Assembly (NCBI GenBank): GCA_947594425.1
Contig: CANQED010000009.1
Location: forward strand, 1-64,000
Source of the DNA: an uncultured Ruminiclostridium sp.
Lineage (GTDB): Bacteria; Bacillota; Clostridia; Oscillospirales; Ruminococcaceae
DNA length: 64,000 nt
Direction of reading: 5' to 3'
How positions within the stretch are numbered: the first letter of the stretch is position 1; the number at the start of each line of letters is the position of its first letter. Positions 34,701 through 43,950 of the stretch are shown here, piece by piece. A program made the translations under genes and the position numbers. The notes beneath the pieces were generated by a model that saw only the letters and a program-made list of their open reading frames with translations, was not told the DNA's origin and did not search any database.

Positions 34701-35159
34701 CTGGCTGATTATTTCAAGCCTGACCGCAAGGGCGATATTTTCGATTATATTCCCCCGCAGCGCACGAACCAGATATTCACTCCCAAAAAGGTTGTAAAGG
34801 ATATGGCAGACAAGTTGGAACAGGAAAACCCGGGCTGTTTTGACGACCCCGATGCGACCTTTGCCGACCTTTATATGAAGTCGGGAATGTATATAACCGA
34901 GATAGTAACGCGCTTGTATCAGAGCAAGCGTATGAAAGAGTTATACCCCGACGACGGCGAGAGGCTTAATCACATTTTCGCAAAGCAGGTGTACGGCTGC
35001 GCTCCTACGGAAATAATATACCGAATTTGCCTGAGGTATGTTTTGGGGTTCAGCGATAAGACCCACATTAACAAACATAATATAAAGCTTTGCGATACGC
35101 TTGAATTTGCCAAGAACGGGACTATGGAAGCAGAGCTGAAAAAGCTTTTTGATATGTGA
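31782..35159 (+). CDS. GIY-YIG nuclease / DEAH helicase / methylase-like fusion
   Basis: A 1125-aa protein, the presumed restriction partner of the methyltransferase it overlaps (TAATG). The N terminus (about 12-100, YAYTTPGVTYHDGWTKIGF and TERDVETRINEQ) is a GIY-YIG-type nuclease of the T5orf172/MUG113 kind. A superfamily 2 helicase follows, with Walker A KPRFGKT near residue 160, DEAH near 275 and a QLTTGVTIPEW segment. A charged coiled region (about 700-870) comes next. The C-terminal 130 residues resemble a DNA methylase (QIFTPKKVVKDM, FADLYMKSGMYITEIV), but the usual DPxxGSG motif I is eroded and there is no NPPY. It is likely an ATP-dependent endonuclease. Confidence 0.8.
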   Translation: MAVINIKTSEKVTPQCYAYTTPGVTYHDGWTKIGFTERDVETRINEQTHTAGIEHKTWWAMRAAFMTEPYGTFTDKDFHAYLKKLGIPREDGTEWFKIDPNDARGDYMDFTTNHGVLDDNDADAVIPYKLREEQAQAVEKTAEYFKSVQNAEFLWNAKPRFGKTLAAYDLCMKLGAQNILIVTNRPAIANSWYADYETFIGPQSGYIFVSNVDGIKDKKYVYSRDEYRRKINKDTKGCIEFVSLQDIKGSIYFGGQYDKLSELSDKKGIIWDILIIDEAHEGVDTYRTDIAFDHIRRKWTLHLSGTPFKALANDKFPESAIYNWTYADEQQKKRDWDNSDESENPYINLPRLSLFTYQMSDIVRDRVKKGIELADNDIEEFAFDLNEFFKTNESGNFVHDNDVNKFLDALTKQEKFPFSTPELRDELKHTFWILNRVASAKALAKKLKLHPVFKDYEIIIAAGDGKLDDDDENEKSFDKVTKAIAEHEKTITLSVGQLTTGVTIPEWTAVLMLSNMSSPALYMQAAFRAQNPCLFTDKDGNTFRKQNAYVFDFDPARTLTIFEQFANDLIPETSGDKGDFDSRRNNVRELLNFFPVYGEDDNGAMIELDAEKVLTIPRHIHAREVVERGFMSNFLFANISGIFGAPKEIIDIINNMQALEQPKTLAPADIDESTKEKLSLNDNGEVEVSKEKIIGVENQLFGGKVYGAIENQLTAAVEDVKSKVELTEKHKRDELKELQKTFAAPITQTLMDTAMEQYGSDLKKSTQNHLERKIQDTTNAVVTHEYGNYTIRDHQLAKERDEKIKKAQQAGATMEDITKIDEDYSERRKQGYRDMVDSINEKLHSEETVKKAAETIVETVETEKLKNKKDEIEGNVRDHLRGFSRTIPAFLMAYGDENTTLANFDKLVPKEVFWEVTVNPQNGQGVTLEQFCLLRDGGDYTTESGEVRHFDGHLFDEVVFNDAVGEFMKKRVELADYFKPDRKGDIFDYIPPQRTNQIFTPKKVVKDMADKLEQENPGCFDDPDATFADLYMKSGMYITEIVTRLYQSKRMKELYPDDGERLNHIFAKQVYGCAPTEIIYRICLRYVLGFSDKTHINKHNIKLCDTLEFAKNGTMEAELKKLFDM

Positions 35160-35233
35160 TAACACCTGATATGAGCAGGTATATTATATCGTTCGGATAC
35201 TACGCTTAACGATGACGCCGAGATTATATAATC
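35160..35233. other. convergent junction
   Basis: The 74 bp between the convergent restriction and DrmB genes hold a weak ACCTG/CAGGT hairpin (35164-35180) and a perfect 16-bp palindrome GAGATTATATAATCTC (35220-35235). No gene. Confidence 0.5.
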
Positions 35234-37033
35234 TCATTTAAAGAAGCCTAAATCGGGATTGTCGGGCAGACCGACAATTGAGGCTCTATCAAGGAAACAG
35301 TTAAAGCGTTCGCAAGATGTTTCCGGAAGCAGAGTACAATCATGACAGGCAGCATAATTGAGATTTTTATATCCTTGCTTTTTTGAACAAATACACAAGG
35401 GGTCACTGCTGCACCAGCTTGCTCGCTCAAGCATACTATCCATAATTTCTTCAAATACATCAGGATTATCCGCCACACTGATAAGTCCGCCAAGACTGCT
35501 GTCACTGTCTGATGACGAAACATAAACAAGTACACCGCACATGCCGACTTCGTCATTATCTTTGATCTCACTATATATTTTCTCTCTGATAGAAGCAACG
35601 CTATAGCCGCAGACATTGGATATTTCACGAATGAATAAGTGTGCAAAAGTATGTAACATAACATAGGTTTCAGAAAAAGTATCAAAGGTAAATTTATTGT
35701 CCTCCATTGCTTTCCTCATCATATTATAATGTGAAGAATTAGCCTTTCTCCATTTTGACACTTTATCCTTATTTAATCTTATGAAGATACCTTCTCCCGT
35801 CAGTTCGACCGCCGGCAGCCACGACTTAGGGTATTGAGATATAGCTACGCTGTTCATCTCGTTACGAGTTATTCTGGTAAAGCCGGTAAAAGCCTGAGTA
35901 ACAGTAAGCCTGTCAACTACTGCAATTTGATCAAAATAAGGTTTATACTTTTCAGGAACCGAAGAAGAATATGACGAGAAATTATCTTCATTTTGATTTT
36001 CTTCTTTTGAAAGAACGACATATTCATCTTCAAAAACAGATAATTCCGAGCGCTGCTCTTTGCGCTCCATTGAGTATTTTATCGCATTCCATGAACGCAT
36101 GATCTCGTCATCCGGAATACTATTATCGTCAAGAACCTGCCTTATTGTGTACGCAATATTATCTTTTTCAACAGTTTTTAATATTCTGTAATTTTTTTGA
36201 ATACAATTAGCTACTTTTTTACTCCAAGGCGGGATAAGCAAAGCTGCTTTAGTTATTGGGAAATACACACCTGAAGCAGAGCGCAATCTTGCCCTCATTT
36301 TTTCATGGCAGCCATACTGCGCTCTCGCATAAGAATCCTTAAAGTGTGGGTGCTTACAAGTGCATTTAAACTCCGAGAGGGCATTTTCAGAGAACACCTG
36401 CACCATACTTCTTGTAGCCTTGCATTCGGTACATTCAAGTCTTAGACTATCAATATCTGTTCTGTTATAGATATTTATCATTTTTATTCTCGGAGGCTTA
36501 ACTCCGGACGGACAGGGCTTTCCGTTATGTACCCACCAGTCATAAGGGAAATCATCCATATGCCCCTTAGGACAAACAACAATAAACCGTGAAGCGTTGA
36601 TATTATTGCCACATTGCGGACACTTGTGACGGTTTTTAACATCTAATTCTCGAAAATCATAAATGTTACCGCATCGAGAACAATGAAGCTTTTCGGGAAA
36701 AACATATGAAACAATATTCTTGCCATTAGAAAAGCCGTTAGTACTTCGAGAGGTTCTCGGCATCAAGAAATATTCTGCTCCTGTTATAACCGACAGATTT
36801 TCGTTGTATATTTTTCTGTTTTCAACTTCTTCCATATCATTGGAATTATGATCCCAATCGTCTGTAGAACCTATAACAACAGTATCGTCTTTAAAATCGA
36901 CAATAGAACCGACGCCAAAAGTTGTTATCAGCTGAGTTTTCCGTATATCGCCGACAGAAATCTTTTCACTTGAAAATTTGGAAATAGTCCCGTCGGCGTC
37001 GTTCGCTTTTTTTCTAAATGTAGGCTTTGACAT
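35234..37033 (-). CDS. drmB: DrmB-like DUF1998 zinc-ribbon protein
   Basis: A 599-aa protein. The N-terminal IRKTQLITTFGVGSIVDF is typical of DrmB. Zinc-ribbon pairs follow (CSRCGNIYDF, CPQCGNN, CPKGHMDDFPY, CTECKA, CTCKH, about residues 115-240). The C-terminal DUF1998 region is cysteine-rich (SDPLCICSKKQG, ACHDCTLLPETSCERFNCF, about 540-585). In DISARM, DrmB forms a complex with the helicase DrmA and is needed for phage-DNA handling. It is the last gene of the six-gene operon, 11 bp after DrmA. Confidence 0.82.
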   Translation of the reverse strand: MSKPTFRKKANDADGTISKFSSEKISVGDIRKTQLITTFGVGSIVDFKDDTVVIGSTDDWDHNSNDMEEVENRKIYNENLSVITGAEYFLMPRTSRSTNGFSNGKNIVSYVFPEKLHCSRCGNIYDFRELDVKNRHKCPQCGNNINASRFIVVCPKGHMDDFPYDWWVHNGKPCPSGVKPPRIKMINIYNRTDIDSLRLECTECKATRSMVQVFSENALSEFKCTCKHPHFKDSYARAQYGCHEKMRARLRSASGVYFPITKAALLIPPWSKKVANCIQKNYRILKTVEKDNIAYTIRQVLDDNSIPDDEIMRSWNAIKYSMERKEQRSELSVFEDEYVVLSKEENQNEDNFSSYSSSVPEKYKPYFDQIAVVDRLTVTQAFTGFTRITRNEMNSVAISQYPKSWLPAVELTGEGIFIRLNKDKVSKWRKANSSHYNMMRKAMEDNKFTFDTFSETYVMLHTFAHLFIREISNVCGYSVASIREKIYSEIKDNDEVGMCGVLVYVSSSDSDSSLGGLISVADNPDVFEEIMDSMLERASWCSSDPLCICSKKQGYKNLNYAACHDCTLLPETSCERFNCFLDRASIVGLPDNPDLGFFK

Positions 37034-37044
37034 CTCTTAGCCCC

Positions 37045-40000
37045 CTATCTCTTTACAAAATAAATATTTACTGTCGGCTCAACGTTTCTTACAGAATTAA
37101 GGATCGAGGGTATATCTGAAACGTTCTGATTATCCGCACTGCGGAATAGAGCTACGTCTTCATTATGATAATCCGAAAACACCAATTTATTCGGCAAACT
37201 TTCAGCAAGGTCACTCCAGCTATCCAAATAATAATTTAGCCATTTATCCGCATAATCTGTGATACGGGGTTCTATATCATTGACACGGGCGAGTATACTT
37301 TGCTTAACGCGTTCTACCGCTTCATCGTTCCTGATAAATTTACGAGCATTTTCATTCGGATTATATTTTGGGATAGTATGCCTTATAATAGCCATCATGG
37401 CACAGTGTAAAGCTTTTTCGATCGCGCGAGGAGAATACGAGGTAACACTTGTAGACTCAACGTATTTATAAAACATGCTGTGATAGCGGCAAAACTGCTC
37501 ATAATAAGACTTATCTCTCGATCTCATATTATTGTAGACGGAGATAACAAGACCGGGGTTTGTTCTTCCGACACGGCTTGTAGCTTGGATATACTCTGAA
37601 TTGGATTTTGGCTGACCATAGACACACATAACTCCGAGCCTGTCGATATCTATGCCGACAGACAACATATTTGAAGCCATAATATAATCAAAGCAATTGT
37701 CACTCGTGTATCTATTTGCAAGTCTTTCAAGAACCGACTTGATTTCCTTAGCCGAATTACGGCTTGTAAGCTCATTATTTCTGAAATATGACGGTATATC
37801 GGCATTAGCACAATCGACTTTCAAATTTACGCTTTCAGCTTCTTTTCTGAACTTATAGGCTGCAAGATACTTTATCTCCGCATTGATACGATCTGATATT
37901 ATTATTGAATTTGAACCAAGCTCTTTCAGCGAATTGAAGTAACCCACATATGTATAGAACTGATCTATAATATCCGTCGGCTTGCCTTGCAGCCTGTATA
38001 AATGCTTCATAAAAGTCAATAAGGCAAAGGTCTTTATGAGCATTTCAGATGTTCCCGAGCCAATAGAACAAACTCCGAGATAAGTTCTTGCAGGACGTTT
38101 AGACTCATCAGCTTCGATAGCAAAAAACGAATCGGTGTGTAATAATCCGTTAGGTGGAAACTGTATCATATTTCTATTGTATAGTATCTTTATTTGTTTG
38201 GCGGCATTCTTTACAGTTGCGGTCGATGCAATTATCTTAGGGACTTTTCCGTAATGTCTGCATATATTCTCAATAGCTATTTCGTATATGCCTGTGATAG
38301 AGCCAAGCGGACCCGAGATAAGATGAAGCTCGTCCTGTATAATGAGCTCGGGCGGGTTACAACCGTTCGCGCCGAGCAAATTTCCCGCCTGTTCTTCCCA
38401 AGTTATTCTTGCAAATTTATCTACAGTACTTAGGATAAATGTCGGTGCCATACGATAAATGTCATCATCAACTACATAGATAGGTAAATGACTATGAAAT
38501 TCGCATTCGGGATTATTGCAACAGGAAATATTCATTCCGTCGCTTATGATTTCGTATCCGCCTACATCGATCCGGGCACCGCACCAAGGACATTTGGTGA
38601 TCTGCATAGGATTTGCATCATATATTGCAGCAGTTGAGTCCTCACGGATTTTCTTTAACGTTTCAGAAGCATCTTCAATATGGTTAGGCGTCATTCCCGA
38701 ACCTATCCACAATCCTATGGAAATCTCGCGCCCCGGAATATCGTACTTATTTCTCATATGTTCACAAGCGCAGACAAGGGCTGTTGCTCTTTCAAACTGT
38801 TGAAGCGTAAGAAGACGCAAAGTGTACCTCATAATAATAGTAACACCATTCATTTTTTTATCATCACCGCTTAGCCTTCTAAAAAATATAGAAAACGCAG
38901 ACAGACCGAGGTATGCCTCTGTTTTACCGCCGCCTGTAGGGAACCACAGAAGATCGACATAGTTACGAAATTCAGAAGTATCATCGACAATATCGGGTAT
39001 TATTTGAAGGATATAAGCCATCTGAAACGGATACCAACTTACTATATCGGGAGAACAATGCTTTGTTTTAACACGCTGTAAAAGCATAGCTTCGTTCATA
39101 TAAACAAACGATTTCCAAGCAATATCATTATTTTTGAGTATTTCTACACCAGTGCAAAGACGGTTAATGCATTGCTTGATCATTGCAAAAGATCCGGAGG
39201 AAGCATCCGGATATTTAGCGATAAGCTCGGATTTCTTATTAAGTTCGGCATACCACTGCCGATACTGCATAATAAAGTCATCGAGCATATAACAAGCCGC
39301 ACTTCTATCAGCTTCTCTCCAATATTTCATATAAAGATATTCCGAATTGTCCAATAATCTCGGCATCATCTGTAACATTCTATATTGCGGAACAAACTCA
39401 CTCCTCACTTCTGTTACAATACCTTGATTTTCAATGTGAACAGACGAACAGCCGTGACCTTGAGAATAATTGTTTACACAATCATAGAGCATATCGTTTT
39501 TTTCGTCTTCAAAAGTTTTATGCGTTTTTCTTCCGTATATAGGCACAAATCCTTGACCGCTCTTAATGGACAGTACACACTGAAACAATGCGCCTTCGTT
39601 GACTTCTATAAAATGGGTCCCTGCTTTGCGCTTGTTAAGAACAGACACCGTTACAAGCTCACTGCTGTCATTATTGATCTTTCTAACATGTAAATATAGG
39701 ATTATATCGCCGTTTTCCTTTCCGGAAATTATTTTATTACACACTTCATTCGGAACAATAACATTTGTATGAAATTTTTTAGCTTCTCTTGTATAATAAT
39801 GTCTTTTTACTTCCTTGTCATTATCTGTTATCATCTTTTCCGAATGATGATATACGGCATAAATAAAGTCGATATTCAATATTTCGTTCGAGTACACCAC
39901 AAAAGAAACGCCCATAGTTGACGGCTTAAAAACACTAATATCCTTAGGCTCTTCGCTGTCGTTCGATATATCTTCAAACATTTCTTCCTCAGCGCTATCC

Positions 40001-40179
40001 ATATCGTTTGGTTCAGATTCTTTGCTCTTCGGTCGTGCCCAAAGAATCCCAAGTGAATAACGACTTAACGGCTCCTCCATTTCTAATTCTTCTTTATCCT
40101 CAATCGGACCGATAAAATCGGTTCTGAGATGATCTGTAATATCATCTATCGCGCTATAAAACTCAGAATAGTTCGACAT
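37045..40179 (-). CDS. drmA: DrmA-like superfamily 2 helicase
   Basis: A 1044-aa protein with the DrmA N-terminal pattern (LRTDFIGP, PLSRYSLGILWARP). The helicase core has Walker A FPTGGGKTEAY (about residue 413), a zinc ribbon insert (CPWC, CCNNPEC, about 530-555), a DELH box in IQDELHLISGPLGS (about 617) and C-terminal ASNMLSVGIDIDRLGVM and QATSRVGRTNPG. DrmA is the DNA-loading helicase of DISARM. The start at 40179 follows the upstream stop by 4 bp and has AAGAAGTG before it; the longer frame overlaps the upstream gene. Confidence 0.85.
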   Translation of the reverse strand: MSNYSEFYSAIDDITDHLRTDFIGPIEDKEELEMEEPLSRYSLGILWARPKSKESEPNDMDSAEEEMFEDISNDSEEPKDISVFKPSTMGVSFVVYSNEILNIDFIYAVYHHSEKMITDNDKEVKRHYYTREAKKFHTNVIVPNEVCNKIISGKENGDIILYLHVRKINNDSSELVTVSVLNKRKAGTHFIEVNEGALFQCVLSIKSGQGFVPIYGRKTHKTFEDEKNDMLYDCVNNYSQGHGCSSVHIENQGIVTEVRSEFVPQYRMLQMMPRLLDNSEYLYMKYWREADRSAACYMLDDFIMQYRQWYAELNKKSELIAKYPDASSGSFAMIKQCINRLCTGVEILKNNDIAWKSFVYMNEAMLLQRVKTKHCSPDIVSWYPFQMAYILQIIPDIVDDTSEFRNYVDLLWFPTGGGKTEAYLGLSAFSIFFRRLSGDDKKMNGVTIIMRYTLRLLTLQQFERATALVCACEHMRNKYDIPGREISIGLWIGSGMTPNHIEDASETLKKIREDSTAAIYDANPMQITKCPWCGARIDVGGYEIISDGMNISCCNNPECEFHSHLPIYVVDDDIYRMAPTFILSTVDKFARITWEEQAGNLLGANGCNPPELIIQDELHLISGPLGSITGIYEIAIENICRHYGKVPKIIASTATVKNAAKQIKILYNRNMIQFPPNGLLHTDSFFAIEADESKRPARTYLGVCSIGSGTSEMLIKTFALLTFMKHLYRLQGKPTDIIDQFYTYVGYFNSLKELGSNSIIISDRINAEIKYLAAYKFRKEAESVNLKVDCANADIPSYFRNNELTSRNSAKEIKSVLERLANRYTSDNCFDYIMASNMLSVGIDIDRLGVMCVYGQPKSNSEYIQATSRVGRTNPGLVISVYNNMRSRDKSYYEQFCRYHSMFYKYVESTSVTSYSPRAIEKALHCAMMAIIRHTIPKYNPNENARKFIRNDEAVERVKQSILARVNDIEPRITDYADKWLNYYLDSWSDLAESLPNKLVFSDYHNEDVALFRSADNQNVSDIPSILNSVRNVEPTVNIYFVKR

Positions 40180-40183
40180 ATCA

Positions 40184-42505
40184 TCACTTCTTTTCAAATA
40201 CAAGTTTAGCAAGTCCCGTTAATTGAATACCAAAGCACATCCTTGATTTTTGATACTCATTCGGAACATTTTCGCTGAATTGTTTCAGTATTTCTGTAGT
40301 AATACCGCTAACATAGAGGTTTTCTAATCTGTCGGGAAGATTCTTCTTATAGTCCGTTAACCTTATACCGGCTTCAAGTTCGTCAACAATTTTTTGTGAA
40401 AAACAGCCTATATAGCGGTCTTTATGAAATATTTCGTACAGCTTGGTAGTAGGTGAACGCTTAGCCGTCAGCTTGTCATACAACCTAATATTATGAATGA
40501 TATACTCCTGTAAATCAAGTATTGTATTGAACTCTCCGGCCACAAACGAATTATTATCAATATCTCCGGTCAATCCCACAGTTATGCACTTGCAATACCG
40601 ATCACTTGTTTTATATACATTATACAGTCCCGTTTCAATCACCCTTCCCGACATAGTACGTTTAAAATACTTCGAGTTTTTCTTCATAGTAATAAACTGC
40701 GTCTTGGGACGAGTCAGTGCGACATATCGCACTCTCGCTTCTTCTGCGCTGTCGGGAGAAGGCTTAATATATGATTCGATAAGAATTACTCTATCAAATT
40801 CACTACCTTTTGCCTTATGTATGGTTGAAACAGTCAGCATAGGTGCTTCATCATAAAGCTCGGAAGGAATATTATTGGTTATAGTAAGAGCGGAAGTCAA
40901 AGCCGGAATGCTTATTTCAGCATTATCTTTTGATTTTGAAAGTTTACACAAAAGTTTCCAAAGTGTTTCGGGATCCGATTTTAACTCAGTCCTTAAAACC
41001 AATCTCTCAATAAAGGCGGCTTTGCTTATAGTATCAAGGCAATAATCCCAAAATACATCTGCTATCCAACGAGGAAGCGGCTGAACGTTATTAACGCCCC
41101 TGTTTAGAATGTGAACGATGCCTTTCTCGCATAACAATCCGCTGATATACTCAGCCTCGCCGTTATTTCGGCAGAGAATGGCTGTAGAAACAGTCGGCGC
41201 TTTCTCAAGCGTTTTTATGTACGATTCGATCTTTATTCCTCCTGAAAAGTGCGATATTACACTGTCAGCATACTTGTTCTGATCTTTAAAAGTGTCATTA
41301 AGCAACACTTTACGCATTTTTGCAGCCTCTTCAGCAAGCTCGGGAGCTTGTCTTCTGTTGACAGTAATTTCGTATCGGAGCATATCATCCGGAAACTGCA
41401 TCTCAGCCTTTTTGTAAAATTCTACAGAATCAACTGTCGCATCTTCATCAGCTTCATAGTCATAGATCGACTGACAGCGGTCTCCCGCAAGCAAGTAGCC
41501 GCATTTAAGATTATTCAATATTTTTAGGACCATCTCGGCACGTTCGTTCACAAGGTCCTGTATTTCATCAACTATAAAGTAGCTGACGCCCTCAAAATCT
41601 TCAGCAGAAATATATTTATTGAACAATTTAATACGGTCGTTGTATTCATAACTCTCAAATTGCTCTTTAACAATTCCCTGTTCTTTCATAGCCATAAGAA
41701 AATATGTAGCATACGAGTCAAATGTCAGCACACAGATGCTTTTTGCAGACGGCTCGATCATGCCGTTATCAACAGCCTGTGCTATCTTACTTTCGATGAT
41801 TCTCTTTGCTGAACGGGTATAACATAAGATGTATATTTCATCTGCGGGGCACAGATTATTTTTTAGAAGATAAATTAAGCGCTGAATGATAGTGTATGTT
41901 TTTCCTGTTCCCGGTCCCGAATTAAGTATAATGTGAGAATTCAGCGGTGCCGTAATGATGCGATCGGGTGTGGTTATTTCAATATACCGTTTATTAATTT
42001 CGCGAATTTCTTCAACAGTATGTTCTTTAGGAGCGAAATATTCTTTTGAGCTTTCCTCAACCTTAATTGTGTTTTTATCTCTTTCAAACACAACGTTATC
42101 ATCTTGTATTATTATCCCGAGAGATTCTAAGAACTCCTTTAAACTTTTTTTCTCCTCGGTTTCATCCTCCGCCGCAGGTTCACGAGTAACAGCTTTAGGG
42201 ACACAGCCATCAAATCCGGGACATTCAACATATTCGCATCTGCTTTGCCAGCAAAGGACGCCGTCTATCATCACCGGTCCAAATGACATTTCGCCATTTT
42301 TAGCCAATGAACATATTTGGTTTCCGGACAATATTCGTTCCTGAACTTCATTTAAAGCGATAGACGCAAGTCCCACATAATTCTGACGAATATTTTTTAG
42401 CAGTTTAGCTCCTGTTATCTTACCGGTGTATTTTTTATCCTTTGTGATATCGCGATTACTTCTTATGTAAATATTTGAAACTATACTGATATTAGATCCA
42501 TTCAT
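40184..42505 (-). CDS. UvrD/Rep-like superfamily 1 helicase
   Basis: A 773-aa protein. The N-terminal domain (about 1-150) has a cysteine group CEYVECPGFDGC (about 89-100) that could bind metal. The SF1A core then shows Walker A SGPGTGKT (about 197), YTRSAKRIIESKI, Walker B FIVDEIQDL (about 312), LLAGDRCQSIYDY, STIHKAKGSEFDRVIL and VRYVALTRPKTQF. It should translocate on single-stranded DNA with ATP. It is not part of canonical DISARM, but lies 5 bp from both its neighbours, between the Hsp70-like and DrmA genes. Confidence 0.88.
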   Translation of the reverse strand: MNGSNISIVSNIYIRSNRDITKDKKYTGKITGAKLLKNIRQNYVGLASIALNEVQERILSGNQICSLAKNGEMSFGPVMIDGVLCWQSRCEYVECPGFDGCVPKAVTREPAAEDETEEKKSLKEFLESLGIIIQDDNVVFERDKNTIKVEESSKEYFAPKEHTVEEIREINKRYIEITTPDRIITAPLNSHIILNSGPGTGKTYTIIQRLIYLLKNNLCPADEIYILCYTRSAKRIIESKIAQAVDNGMIEPSAKSICVLTFDSYATYFLMAMKEQGIVKEQFESYEYNDRIKLFNKYISAEDFEGVSYFIVDEIQDLVNERAEMVLKILNNLKCGYLLAGDRCQSIYDYEADEDATVDSVEFYKKAEMQFPDDMLRYEITVNRRQAPELAEEAAKMRKVLLNDTFKDQNKYADSVISHFSGGIKIESYIKTLEKAPTVSTAILCRNNGEAEYISGLLCEKGIVHILNRGVNNVQPLPRWIADVFWDYCLDTISKAAFIERLVLRTELKSDPETLWKLLCKLSKSKDNAEISIPALTSALTITNNIPSELYDEAPMLTVSTIHKAKGSEFDRVILIESYIKPSPDSAEEARVRYVALTRPKTQFITMKKNSKYFKRTMSGRVIETGLYNVYKTSDRYCKCITVGLTGDIDNNSFVAGEFNTILDLQEYIIHNIRLYDKLTAKRSPTTKLYEIFHKDRYIGCFSQKIVDELEAGIRLTDYKKNLPDRLENLYVSGITTEILKQFSENVPNEYQKSRMCFGIQLTGLAKLVFEKK

Positions 42506-42510
42506 AATAA

Positions 42511-43950
42511 TTAATCCTCGATATCTTTCAAATCATAATAAAATCTGAGCTTATTGATTTCATGATGAACATGATAGTCAGAGCCCATATAGTCGTTTTT
42601 TATGTCGACTTTAGCTATTTGGTCTTTTCCTATTTCTACCGATAAATCGAACTTCTCATCTACGAACCCTTTAGCGTTTACCGATATAACAGCATAACGG
42701 TTTTTACCTGTAGAATCGGTAAATATAAAATGTGCATCATAAGAATCGGCAGTCAAAGAGAATGAGATAGGGTCGCTTTTATCTCCGACCTTGTTTTTAT
42801 CTTTCTTCAAAACAGGGTAAACTTCCCCATCACTCAACAAAACACAAATATCATCACCAAGTCTGTAATCACAATCTATCGCAGATGTTATAGCCGCTCC
42901 CTTAGCAACGATCCACTGATACCGATTATTCTCATTGTCAAAAATGATTTTATCCTCGCCAAACAATGAAAGGATAATATCCGCAAACGGTCTTAATCCG
43001 CTTGAACCGCCCGCAAGGATAACAGTGTCTATATTTTCGGGGCTGACATTAGCTTTCTCCATTATTTTTAGAATGGAATTAAGCACGTTTTCGGTAATTA
43101 GCGGGGTGATTATATCCGAGAACGTATCATAATCTATGTCAACCGGTCGGGACCCCTCTCCTAAAGTCATAGTATAATCATCGTATTCGGAAAATTCGAT
43201 TTTCATACGCTCCACTTCATTCATGAGCTTGTCTTTTTTGCGTGATTCAAGCTCCTCATAGGATACACCGGGATAAACTTTAGGCATCAATCTTAGAGCA
43301 AGCTCTTTATCTATATCGTCGCCGCCGAATTTTATACCATAAACAGCATCCTCAAAAACACAGTTATGTTTAAGATCAAGTATACTCAAATCAAGCGTAC
43401 CGCCGCCGAAATCAATAACCATAACTTTAGAAAACGCCTTAATATCCTTGACTTTTGAGATATAAGCGGCTGAGGACTCACTTACAAAGCCTTTAACCTT
43501 AATGCCCGCAAGCTCCGCTGCTTCTAATAATTCTGTTCTTGCTTTAGCGGAAAAATCAACAGGGATAGAGAATACCGCTTTATTAAAATCAGGTCTTACG
43601 GCATCTAATGTATTCTTAACATATTTCAAAAAAAGGTACACTAATACTTTTCCGTTGTATCTTACGTTATTTACTGCGATTTCGTGATCAGTTCCGAGAA
43701 GCGACTTAAACGATGTAACGATCTTATAATCGTCAGCATATTCGTTTATTTTTTCCTTGACCTCACGACCGTATTTAATATCATTATCAGCCGTCTTCGA
43801 TATTGCTATACAAGAACTAAACGGAGTAATATCTTTTCCGTCTGTACCGTATCCGGCTTCTCGTGAACCCTTTCCCTGTTCATAATTATACAAGTAGACC
43901 GATGTATTTGTCGTTCCAAAATCGATGCCGTAATATGATCCGTTTTTCAT
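42511..43950 (-). CDS. Hsp70/DnaK-like ATPase, short form
   Basis: A 479-aa actin-fold ATPase. Phosphate 1 YYGIDFGTTNTSVYLY (about residue 7), the VFSIPVDFS segment, connect SESSAAYIS, phosphate 2 MVIDFGGGTLDLSIL and the adenosine motif ILAGGSSGLRPF are all present. After the ATPase domain (about 1-375) only about 100 residues follow, so the peptide-binding domain is diverged and the helical lid is missing. A defence-dedicated chaperone or a nucleotide-controlled switch is the likely role. Its ATG shares one base with the stop of the coiled-coil gene, suggesting strict co-expression. Confidence 0.88.
   Translation of the reverse strand: MKNGSYYGIDFGTTNTSVYLYNYEQGKGSREAGYGTDGKDITPFSSCIAISKTADNDIKYGREVKEKINEYADDYKIVTSFKSLLGTDHEIAVNNVRYNGKVLVYLFLKYVKNTLDAVRPDFNKAVFSIPVDFSAKARTELLEAAELAGIKVKGFVSESSAAYISKVKDIKAFSKVMVIDFGGGTLDLSILDLKHNCVFEDAVYGIKFGGDDIDKELALRLMPKVYPGVSYEELESRKKDKLMNEVERMKIEFSEYDDYTMTLGEGSRPVDIDYDTFSDIITPLITENVLNSILKIMEKANVSPENIDTVILAGGSSGLRPFADIILSLFGEDKIIFDNENNRYQWIVAKGAAITSAIDCDYRLGDDICVLLSDGEVYPVLKKDKNKVGDKSDPISFSLTADSYDAHFIFTDSTGKNRYAVISVNAKGFVDEKFDLSVEIGKDQIAKVDIKNDYMGSDYHVHHEINKLRFYYDLKDIED

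Noticed and set aside
35234-40179. Canonical DISARM class 1 or 2
   Set aside because: drmA and drmB are present, but no PLD-type drmC, no drmD or drmE was recognised, and four unrelated genes precede them in the same operon.
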